DNA of 64,000 nucleotides. Source: Legionellales bacterium (lineage in GTDB: Bacteria; Pseudomonadota; Gammaproteobacteria; JAHCLG01). The translations under genes and the position numbers were made by a program. Location: positions 124,001 through 188,000 of the forward strand of contig JAHCLG010000001.1 in assembly GCA_026125385.1 (NCBI GenBank). The letters run 5' to 3'. Positions 32,531-39,251 of the stretch are shown piece by piece. The notes beneath the pieces were generated by a model. The model searched no databases. It was not told the origin of the DNA and worked only from the letters and a program-made list of their open reading frames with translations. Within the stretch, counting starts at the first letter, position 1. Every line of letters starts with the position of its first letter.

Positions 32531-33162
32531 TGTTTTAATTCCTTGAAAAAAAACTGTACTGTTTTTCTTGTGAGTTTATGAGGATATGTTTTGCTGAGCT
32601 CAGCTAACATGCCTAATTTATGGTTTTTAATACACTCTTCTTCAATACGTAAATCAAACATAAGATCGTTGATTGATTCCCACTTTTTTTTTCGGCAGTA
32701 AATCATATCCGCAATGGCTTTCCAAGGATCGGCCATTAAGTACCTTGCATCATTTTCTTTGATGTAAGCAACCCCCAGTTTAAATGAGTCATTCGGAATT
32801 TTTTCAAAGCTAAATTCTCCGACTGGTGTGTTGAATGATTTAGTTTGTTTTACTGTGGCGCTACAAGTCACAGACACTCTTTCGGGAATCCATCCGTGAT
32901 AACTCAATGCGGATTCGAAGCTAATGTAAGAGGGGCCATAAATAAACTGGGCCAATTCAAAAGAGTTGATTAAGGGTTTATTAGTGATATGACGAATGAG
33001 GTAATAATCGCGCCTAAGTCGCTGAAGATAACCCTCATCTACCGCGCGTTTGATAATTGCTTTTCTGGCATCTTCAGTGCCAGTCAGTATCGCTTTCAGC
33101 TCAGTGCCGGAGATGAAGTAGCGAGACCAGTTGACGAGTTGTTGCAGGAGAGTTGAGTTCAT
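32527..33162 (-). CDS. abiEi: AbiEi antitoxin / transcriptional repressor
   Basis: A 211-residue partner of AbiEii. The N-terminal winged-helix region (about 1-70) contains a Phe-Ile-Ser-Gly-Thr-Glu segment and a Gly-Tyr-Leu-Gln-Arg-Leu-Arg-Arg-Asp-Tyr-Tyr-Leu wing. Next is the family-typical Tyr-Gly-Pro-Ser-Tyr-Ile-Ser-Phe-Glu-Ser-Ala-Leu-Ser-Tyr-His-Gly-Trp-Ile-Pro. Well-studied AbiEi proteins repress their own operon by binding inverted repeats; a perfect 45-nt palindromic region lies 13 nt upstream of this start codon. Confidence 0.9.
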   Translation of the reverse strand: MNSTLLQQLVNWSRYFISGTELKAILTGTEDARKAIIKRAVDEGYLQRLRRDYYLIRHITNKPLINSFELAQFIYGPSYISFESALSYHGWIPERVSVTCSATVKQTKSFNTPVGEFSFEKIPNDSFKLGVAYIKENDARYLMADPWKAIADMIYCRKKKWESINDLMFDLRIEEECIKNHKLGMLAELSKTYPHKLTRKTVQFFFKELKQ

Positions 33163-33174
33163 AGATTAATCACA

Positions 33175-33219
33175 ATATTTATTAGATAGTGTCACTATAT
33201 GACACTATCTAATAAATAT
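33175..33219. promoter_or_regulatory. Perfect 20+20 bp palindrome, probable AbiEi operator
   Basis: ATATTTATTAGATAGTGTCA (33175-33194) and its exact reverse complement (33200-33219) are separated by CTATA. It lies immediately upstream of abiEi on the minus strand, where AbiEi-type antitoxins bind inverted repeats. Perfect symmetry over 20 bp suggests two dimer sites or strong selection. Confidence 0.75.
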
Positions 33220-33653
33220 CAAATTTTAGTCCAAAATACTGTGGCGAGAATTTTGCGGAAGTGGGTTGGGGTTAAATGTGGCTTTGCCAGGATGGGTATT
33301 AACTGACCATTTTTGCCTATATTGGACAGGAGTTTCGCACTTAGGCAAAACTTCTGTTGGACATTTCTTTATGGCAGATCTTGCTTTTGGAGTGTTGGGT
33401 TTATTATGTATTTTCTGGTGATGTAACTTCTGGGTAACTGTCATGAATGCTCGATCTATCTTCGCATTTGGTGCTGCCTATACCCATTTATTAGACATCA
33501 CAAAACGGAAAAATTTCAATTGTTATAATGCGTGACCTGTATTATGGTTGTCAGGCATTCTATTGCTAATGCTCATATTGGTGTTACTAATCATAGTAGA
33601 AACATCAAGCCTACTTGGCAATGAACCTAATTTTTAAAAGAAGGTGAGAAAAA
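33220..33653. other. Non-coding stretch between abiE operator and SRPBCC gene
   Basis: No gene that I can support. A 72-codon minus-strand open frame at 33226-33444 is rich in Lys, Pro and Thr and has no recognisable domain; I treat it as spurious. The promoter of the SRPBCC gene should lie in the right half, but no convincing -35/-10 pair stands out. Confidence 0.4.
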
Positions 33654-34112
33654 ATGAGTGAAATAAAAACAGAAATTTTGATTAACGCGAATGCTCAAAA
33701 GGTTTGGCAAGTGTTGACTGAGTTTGCTGACTATCCAAGTTGGAATCGATTTTTTAGTCATATTGCCGGTGAATTAAAAATAGGTGGTAAACTGGCAATT
33801 ACTATTTCGCCGCCAGGTGGCAAACCGATGAATTTTACTCCAAATATAATCGCACTGAATAAGGATAAAGAATTACGTTGGCGCGGTAAATTTATCTCGC
33901 GTTTTTTGTTTCAGGGTGAGCATTATTTTTTACTTGATCAATTAAATGAACATGAAATACTATTTATACATGGCGAACACTTTACTGGATTATTGACGCC
34001 TATTTTTTCATGGTTTGGTTTGTTAAAGGAAACCAAACAAGGATTTCTGCAATTCAATCAAGCGATAAAGCAAAAATCAGAGTCATTTTGTGAGGTGCCA
34101 AACAGCATATGA
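33654..34112 (+). CDS. SRPBCC-domain (START-like) protein
   Basis: A 152-residue protein of the SRPBCC/polyketide-cyclase-like ligand-binding fold. It begins with a Glu-Ile-Leu-Ile-Asn-Ala-Asn-Ala-Gln-Lys-Val-Trp-Gln-Val-Leu strand-helix motif, then Tyr-Pro-Ser-Trp-Asn, which is typical of the family, and a Leu-Arg-Trp-Arg-Gly motif. The C-terminal helix starts at Gly-Leu-Leu-Lys-Glu-Thr-Lys-Gln-Gly-Phe. No substrate can be assigned. It is the only other cargo gene between the two tRNA-Leu scars and is oriented away from abiE. Confidence 0.82.
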   Translation: MSEIKTEILINANAQKVWQVLTEFADYPSWNRFFSHIAGELKIGGKLAITISPPGGKPMNFTPNIIALNKDKELRWRGKFISRFLFQGEHYFLLDQLNEHEILFIHGEHFTGLLTPIFSWFGLLKETKQGFLQFNQAIKQKSESFCEVPNSI

Positions 34113-34202
34113 TTAAGACTTTATTCCAAACGATTAAAAGGGACTATGTAGAAATGACATTAAGTTGTTTCCTTATTTTTTTGCGCAATCTGTGCAAGGG
34201 AC

Positions 34203-34258
34203 TTAACATCCCTCGGGGGTTAACCCCCGTGCCGGTTTCACTCCGGCCCCGGGCACCA
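34203..34258 (+). repeat. Second tRNA-Leu 3'-end fragment (outer attachment scar)
   Basis: 56 nt, 52 identical to the copy at 31621; both end at CCA. Differences are A to C at position 5, G to T at 18, and CG to TC at 36-37. The last change alters the T-loop from TTCGACT to TTTCACT, so this copy is no longer tRNA-like in the T-loop. It bounds the small abiE/SRPBCC island on the right and shows at least two integration events, or a tandem array, at the same tRNA-Leu. Confidence 0.8.
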
Positions 34259-34284
34259 ATCACCTTTCGAGGGGAGGCTCTTTT

Positions 34285-34692
34285 ATGCTGCTAGATTTAA
34301 GTGCATTAAAAAACGCAATTAACTCGCTTGAGGAGGCTATTCAGTATTCCTTACATCTTCCCACTAATATCAAAGCCGATATAGTCCGCGACTCTGTCAT
34401 TCAACGTTTTGAGTATAGCTATGAATTAAGTTGGAAATTATTGCAACGCTGGTTAAGCATTAATGTAAGCCCAGAAGAAGCCGATCCCCGAACTAAAAAA
34501 GATTTATTTAGATTAGCCGCCCAAAAAAAATTAATTGATAATCCTGAAGATTGGTTTGAATTCGCAGAAGCCAGAAATAATGTGGCACATACTTATAATG
34601 AAAAAAAAGCGCAATATGTTTATAAGATTGCGCTTAAATTTTTAGCCTCTGCAAAATATTTATTGCAAAAATTAGAGCAAGCCAATGCTTGA
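34285..34692 (+). CDS. hepT: HepT-like HEPN ribonuclease toxin
   Basis: A 135-residue all-helical HEPN protein of the nucleotidyltransferase-substrate-binding (HI0074-like) family. The active-site motif is exact: Arg97-Asn-Asn-Val-Ala-His102-Thr-Tyr104, i.e. RX4HXY, in which the Tyr is the residue modified by MntA in known systems. The first helix contains Arg-Phe-Glu-Tyr-Ser-Tyr-Glu-Leu-Ser-Trp-Lys, also typical. It starts 26 nt after the outer tRNA-Leu scar behind a GGGGAGG ribosome site and overlaps mntA by 8 nt. In type VII systems the pair balances RNase toxicity by AMPylation. Confidence 0.88.
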   Translation: MLLDLSALKNAINSLEEAIQYSLHLPTNIKADIVRDSVIQRFEYSYELSWKLLQRWLSINVSPEEADPRTKKDLFRLAAQKKLIDNPEDWFEFAEARNNVAHTYNEKKAQYVYKIALKFLASAKYLLQKLEQANA

Positions 34693-34975
34693 TATCAATC
34701 CTCAACATTTACTTGAAATTAAAGCTATTCTTCAAGAATACGCACCTGGAGTCACAGTAAAAGCATTTGGATCGCGGGTTAAGGGAACTGCTCAGCCATT
34801 TTCAGATTTAGATTTATTATTAATCGATAAATGCGCTATTCCAGTTTCACAAATGAATGAATTAAAACTGGCGTTTTCCAATTCACAATTGCCCATCATG
34901 ATTGACTTAGTCGATTGGCATGATATTTCCACAGAATTTCAGCAAGCAATCGAGGCAGAATGTATAACCCTATAA
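34685..34975 (+). CDS. mntA: MntA-like minimal nucleotidyltransferase antitoxin
   Basis: A 96-residue MNT protein with the complete motif Gly29-Ser30-(X10)-Asp41-Leu-Asp43 (GSX10DXD) in a single short domain. A third acidic residue is expected in the Met-Ile-Asp-Leu-Val-Asp strand near residue 78, and it is present. It overlaps hepT by 8 nt and the pabB start by 16 nt. Known homologues neutralise HepT by adding AMP to the Tyr of the RX4HXY motif. Confidence 0.88.
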   Translation: MLDINPQHLLEIKAILQEYAPGVTVKAFGSRVKGTAQPFSDLDLLLIDKCAIPVSQMNELKLAFSNSQLPIMIDLVDWHDISTEFQQAIEAECITL

Positions 34976-36429
34976 ATAATAAATACTCATTTCCGTTAAT
35001 TAAAAAAGTAAACTATATTAACCCCGTCCATGTACTTCTTTCGCTTCAAGAGGTTAATAATTTATGTTTTCTTGATAGTGCGAAAAAGCATATAGAGCAG
35101 GGGAGATATAGCTTTTTAGGAATTGATCCTTTTGCTACTTACTCAATAAAGCAAGGCAAAGTGCTTTCTGCTAGAGATCAGATCGGCGAAAATCCTTTTC
35201 ATGAATTAAAAAAAATGATTAAGCCATTTCAGCAAGCTATAAAAGACAATAATAATAAAAACTTACCGCCATTTACAGGTGGCGCAATGGGTTATTTTGC
35301 TTATGAACTACTACATTACTTAGAAAATATACCTTACCCAGCTTTTGATAAACTAGATGTGCCTGATATGACCATGGGCTTTTATGACTGTGTCATAGTT
35401 TGGGATCATTTTGAAAAAGAGGTTTGGATTTTTTCCCACGGTTTTCCTGAGCTAGAAATGACTAAACGATATAAAAGAGCTTTAGCGAGAATGCAATGGC
35501 TTGAGAATATTCTTTATTTAGCAAAAAATAAAGAAATGCATCATAGAGCATCCTGGTGGTTTAACAATGAAAACAAGATCACGTCAAATTTTTCCAAATC
35601 TTCCTATCTAAATAACGTAAAAAAAATTATTGAGCACATACATGCCGGCGATATCTTTCAAGCAAATTTTACTCAACTATTTTCGGGCAAGTTGCCGAGA
35701 GGAGTAAGCGCCTTTGATTTATTTCTCATCACCCGAGAAAAAAATCCTGCGCCGTTTTCAGCCTGGTTGAATTTTGATAAGGTGCAAATCGTTTCTGCCT
35801 CTCCTGAACGATTTTTAAAATTAGACCATGGTATGGTTGAAACTCGCCCGATCAAAGGCACGAAACCGCGAGGCAATAATCTTCAACATGATAATTTATT
35901 AAGAATAGCACTCTCCCAAAGCGAAAAAGATCGAGCTGAAAATATTATGATCGTTGATCTAATGCGTAATGATTTATCGCGGGTCTGTGAACCAGATTCT
36001 GTGAGGGTTGAAAAATTATGCGAGGTCGAATCGTATGAAACTGTTCACCATCTCGTATCCTCAATTATAGGAAAATTACATCCTCAATTTGACGCAATTG
36101 ATTTATTAATGGCAACTTTTCCAGGTGGTTCGATAACCGGTGCGCCAAAGGTCAAAGCCATGGAAATCATCTCAAGGCTCGAGCAACACACGCGCGGCGT
36201 TTATTGTGGAAGTATTGGCTATATAGGTTTTAATGGCAATATGGATACCTCTATTTCAATTCGGACATACACACTTAAAAGTGAAAATGTATGGTTTCAA
36301 GCGGGTGGTGGTATTGTCGCTGATTCTAGTTGTCTTGATGAATATGAGGAAAGTCTTACTAAATCTAAGATCCTTAAAACGATTCTGCAAGGGCAATTAT
36401 CGGGAAATGATCATGATCCTGTTAATTGA
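34960..36429 (+). CDS. pabB: Aminodeoxychorismate synthase component I
   Basis: Makes 4-amino-4-deoxychorismate for folate synthesis, using ammonia from PabA. The 489-residue chorismate-binding protein has Gly-Thr in Arg-Pro-Ile-Lys-Gly-Thr-Lys-Pro-Arg: the Lys in Pro-Ile-Lys-Gly-Thr is the feature that separates PabB from anthranilate synthase (which has Ala there). Other motifs are Asp-Leu-Met-Arg-Asn-Asp-Leu, Phe-Pro-Gly-Gly-Ser-Ile-Thr-Gly-Ala-Pro-Lys and Arg-Gly-Val-Tyr-Cys-Gly-Ser-Ile-Gly-Tyr. The start overlaps mntA by 16 nt, with GAGG 6 nt upstream. It overlaps pabA by about 20 nt. Confidence 0.93.
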   Translation: MYNPINNKYSFPLIKKVNYINPVHVLLSLQEVNNLCFLDSAKKHIEQGRYSFLGIDPFATYSIKQGKVLSARDQIGENPFHELKKMIKPFQQAIKDNNNKNLPPFTGGAMGYFAYELLHYLENIPYPAFDKLDVPDMTMGFYDCVIVWDHFEKEVWIFSHGFPELEMTKRYKRALARMQWLENILYLAKNKEMHHRASWWFNNENKITSNFSKSSYLNNVKKIIEHIHAGDIFQANFTQLFSGKLPRGVSAFDLFLITREKNPAPFSAWLNFDKVQIVSASPERFLKLDHGMVETRPIKGTKPRGNNLQHDNLLRIALSQSEKDRAENIMIVDLMRNDLSRVCEPDSVRVEKLCEVESYETVHHLVSSIIGKLHPQFDAIDLLMATFPGGSITGAPKVKAMEIISRLEQHTRGVYCGSIGYIGFNGNMDTSISIRTYTLKSENVWFQAGGGIVADSSCLDEYEESLTKSKILKTILQGQLSGNDHDPVN

Positions 36430-36988
36430 TAATTACGATTCATTTGTTTATAACTTAGGTCGCTATATTATTCAACTAGGCGAAGAAATTACCGTTGTCA
36501 GAAATGATCGGATTACACTCGATGATATTGAAAAATTAGCACCAGCTAAAATTATTATTTCTCCAGGTCCGTGTGCTCCCAATCAAGCAGGAATTTCACT
36601 GGCAGTGGTGAAACACTTTTATCAATCTATTCCTCTACTGGGTATTTGCTTAGGTCATCAAACTATAGGTCAAGCATTGGGTGGCAATATCATCCGCGCA
36701 AAAAAACCGATGCATGGCAAAGCCTCGACAATTATTCATAATCAAGCAGGCGTATTTGCGGGTTTGCCATCCCCATTATCCGTGGGTCGCTATCATTCAT
36801 TAATTATTGAAAAAGCCAGCTTGCCTAGTATGTTAATGATTACAGCAGAGACAGAGGAAGGTGAAATCATGGCGATTGAACATAAGCACTTTCCTGTTGT
36901 GGGCTTACAATTTCATCCTGAATCGGTGAATACGGAATTGGGGTATGAAATATTGGGTAATTTTTTAGCTTATATTGGTAAAAGATAA
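36413..36988 (+). CDS. pabA: Aminodeoxychorismate/anthranilate synthase glutamine amidotransferase component
   Basis: A class I glutamine amidotransferase of about 191 residues that supplies ammonia to PabB. The start Met-Ile-Leu-Leu-Ile-Asp-Asn-Tyr-Asp-Ser-Phe is standard; ATG 36407, two codons upstream, is also possible. Motifs are Ser-Pro-Gly-Pro-Cys-Ala-Pro, the nucleophile Gly-Ile-Cys-Leu-Gly-His-Gln, and the catalytic His/Glu in Phe-His-Pro-Glu-Ser-Val. Adjacency to pabB assigns it to folate synthesis, though dual use with TrpE cannot be excluded. Confidence 0.92.
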   Translation: MILLIDNYDSFVYNLGRYIIQLGEEITVVRNDRITLDDIEKLAPAKIIISPGPCAPNQAGISLAVVKHFYQSIPLLGICLGHQTIGQALGGNIIRAKKPMHGKASTIIHNQAGVFAGLPSPLSVGRYHSLIIEKASLPSMLMITAETEEGEIMAIEHKHFPVVGLQFHPESVNTELGYEILGNFLAYIGKR

Positions 36989-37010
36989 ATATTGATGATG
37001 TTATTTGAAT

Positions 37011-38951
37011 TTAACCTGCAATCACCTTTTCCACAATCATTTTAAAATCTTCTTGAGAAGCGGGTTTGGCTAAAAAATAATTGGCGCCGGCATTAAGTAT
37101 TAAGTTTGGATCGGGAAAGCTGCTATTCGCGGTTAGTACGCAAATCGGAGTGGAGGTAAGTTCGCGAATTTTTTCAATGCTCATTGCACCTTTACTATCG
37201 GGTAATCCTAGGTCAAGAAAAATTAAATGATATTGATGCTGTTGAATAAGGCTGATGGCCTGTTGAATTGAATCTGCAATATCAATTTTACATTGTAAAT
37301 TTTCTAATATCACTCTGGCAACTTTTTGAGAAAAATGATCATCCTCCACTAATAAAACGTGTAAAGAGGAGAGCGGGCTTGGATTGATTTTTGGATTATC
37401 AATCAATTGCCACAACCGAATAATTTCATCTACCATGACGCTTGGACTTAATGGTTTTGAAATTGTGTAGTGAAGATTTAGAGTCTGCAATGTTTCTTTT
37501 AAATAATCATGTTGTGGTTGTAATAAAATAATAAAATGTGTTTGATTATTTTCAACACTGGTCGTTAAAGCCAAAACGTAAGTTAATAAATCATTATTAT
37601 CGACTTCATCATCCACAATCACTAATGAATAGGGTAATTGCTGTTGTTTAGCACGATTAATCATGGTTATTGCTTGTTTACTGGTGCTTAAGTGCGCTTT
37701 TTGCGGATATAAATGACGACACAAAATTTCACCCCGTTCGGGATTATCATCAATCACTAAAATGCGCATCACTTCTTTTACGCTATGTTGAAAAAATGAT
37801 TTAGGTAATTCTGGATGAATTTTGGCGTGTAAGGTTAAAGTAAAAACGGAACCTTTATTGATTTGGCTGCTGACGCTCAGATCGCCACCCAAAATTTTTG
37901 CCATTTGTTTAGCAATCGATAAACCAATACCCGATCCTAAGCTGGCATGTTCTTGGTTGGGGATTTGATAAAATCGCTCAAAAATATAATTTAATTGATC
38001 GCTAGGCATCCCTTTGCCGGTATCTTTTACCGTGAGATGAAATTCTAGGCTATCTGCAAGATAGGGTTTGGTTTCGACGTTGATTAATACATAGCCTTTA
38101 TCGGTAAATTTCACCGCATTTGAAATTAGATTTAAAATAATACGGCGAATAATTTGTGGATCGCTCTCAATGCGGCGTGGGATACTGTGATCATAATTTA
38201 AAATAATCTTTAATTTTTTTCCTTGTGCACGATTTGCAATCGATTTAATAATATTTTCAATCAGTAATTTTAAGTCAAATATTTCATATTTAGCGGAAAG
38301 TTTTCCAGCCTCGATAATTGAAAAATTTAATAATTCATCCACCAATTTTAAAATGAGTTGCCCAGATTCTAAAATACCGTGAATGTATTCATTTTGATCG
38401 GGATAATGGCGGCGAGCATTCAAAATTTCTGCCATGCCCAAAATAGCGTGCAGTGGGGCTTTAATATCATGACTGGTATTTCCCAATAAATCGCTCATCG
38501 CTCGATTTTTATTTTCAAGTGCCTGTTGCCGTTGGCTAAAATAATTCATAAAGTTAGATTGGCTTAAGTCAAACGTCATACCGCAATGACCGATGCAATG
38601 TTGCTGCTCGTCGCGTAACGGAAAGCTATGGTCGGCTAATAAGCGAATTTCCCCATCGGGGCGTTTAATATGAAAATGTTTATACTGCGCCGAAAAATCC
38701 CCTTGTTGATAGGCTTGAATTTTTTTGAGTGTGTCTTCTGCTAATTCATCGCGCATGATAGCATCACACCAAATCTGCGGATGCTGATAAACTTCCGCAT
38801 TGGGTATCCCCCAAATTTTTTCAAACGCGGGGCTGACATAAATAAACTGACTTAAATCAGGATTACTTAACCAATACACACAATCTTGATGTTCACCGAG
38901 AAGAGCGAACAGCGATTTTAATTGTTGTACTGAGTCTGAAAATGGACCCAT
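37011..38951 (-). CDS. Hybrid sensor histidine kinase (PAS-HisKA-HATPase-REC-REC)
   Basis: A 646-residue cytosolic hybrid kinase with no membrane segment. Domains in order: PAS (about 10-130; Ile-Tyr-Val-Ser-Pro-Ala-Phe motif), HisKA with the phospho-His in Thr-Ser-His-Asp-Ile-Lys-Ala-Pro-Leu (about residue 163), HATPase with Asp-Thr-Gly-Lys-Gly-Met and Gly-Ser-Gly-Ile-Gly-Leu-Ser, a first receiver starting Leu-Val-Ile-Asp-Asp-Asn with Val-Asp-Asp in place of a clear phospho-Asp motif, and a second receiver with intact Leu-Asp-Leu-Gly-Leu-Pro (about residue 570). AGGA precedes ATG 38951; an in-frame ATG at 38957 sits too near it. No cognate response regulator is adjacent. Confidence 0.9.
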   Translation of the reverse strand: MGPFSDSVQQLKSLFALLGEHQDCVYWLSNPDLSQFIYVSPAFEKIWGIPNAEVYQHPQIWCDAIMRDELAEDTLKKIQAYQQGDFSAQYKHFHIKRPDGEIRLLADHSFPLRDEQQHCIGHCGMTFDLSQSNFMNYFSQRQQALENKNRAMSDLLGNTSHDIKAPLHAILGMAEILNARRHYPDQNEYIHGILESGQLILKLVDELLNFSIIEAGKLSAKYEIFDLKLLIENIIKSIANRAQGKKLKIILNYDHSIPRRIESDPQIIRRIILNLISNAVKFTDKGYVLINVETKPYLADSLEFHLTVKDTGKGMPSDQLNYIFERFYQIPNQEHASLGSGIGLSIAKQMAKILGGDLSVSSQINKGSVFTLTLHAKIHPELPKSFFQHSVKEVMRILVIDDNPERGEILCRHLYPQKAHLSTSKQAITMINRAKQQQLPYSLVIVDDEVDNNDLLTYVLALTTSVENNQTHFIILLQPQHDYLKETLQTLNLHYTISKPLSPSVMVDEIIRLWQLIDNPKINPSPLSSLHVLLVEDDHFSQKVARVILENLQCKIDIADSIQQAISLIQQHQYHLIFLDLGLPDSKGAMSIEKIRELTSTPICVLTANSSFPDPNLILNAGANYFLAKPASQEDFKMIVEKVIAG

Positions 38952-38980
38952 AATCATCCTAGAGTAAATGAGTACTGCCG

Positions 38981-39210
38981 CTTATTCTACAAGATTGGGA
39001 TGATCACGCGCCACCCCATTTTCATGCTTTATATGCTGAATATGAAGCGCTTATCGATATTAAAATGCTTGAGGTGATACAAGGATCTATGGCAAAGGAC
39101 CCTTAATGTTGATACTGGAATGGGCATCTGATCACAGAATAGAATTACTAGAGGATTGGAAATTATGCGAAATATATCAATCACCCAAAAAAAATATCCC
39201 CGCTGAAAAA
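38981..39210 (+). pseudogene. DUF4160 gene remnant, truncated and frameshifted
   Basis: The first part reads Asp-Asp-His-Ala-Pro-Pro-His-Phe-His-Ala-Leu-Tyr-Ala-Glu-Tyr-Glu-Ala then Gly-Ser, and stops near 39104. The continuation, Leu-Ile-Leu-Glu-Trp-Ala-Ser-Asp-His-Arg and Leu-Leu-Glu-Asp-Trp, lies in another + frame from about 39106. Together they match DUF4160, which often pairs with DUF2442 in toxin-antitoxin-like loci. The 5' end is missing and no DUF2442 partner is visible. It lies between the histidine kinase start and the 3' end of the giant Rhs gene, on the opposite strand. Confidence 0.6.
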
Positions 39211-39251
39211 GTTTGTACGCCTCCCTGGCGGTTAGCTAAAGTGAAGCCACT

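Noticed and set aside
33226-33444. 72-codon minus-strand open frame between the abiE operator and the SRPBCC gene
   Set aside because: Low-complexity Lys/Pro/Thr composition, no ribosome site or domain, not supported by context.
34109-34294. 61-codon + frame after the SRPBCC gene
   Set aside because: It runs through the tRNA-Leu scar and its second half is translated tRNA sequence; not a gene.
34960-36429. Anthranilate synthase (trpE)
   Set aside because: The Pro-Ile-Lys-Gly-Thr motif with Lys and the adjacent pabA-type gene favour PabB; no trp genes are near.
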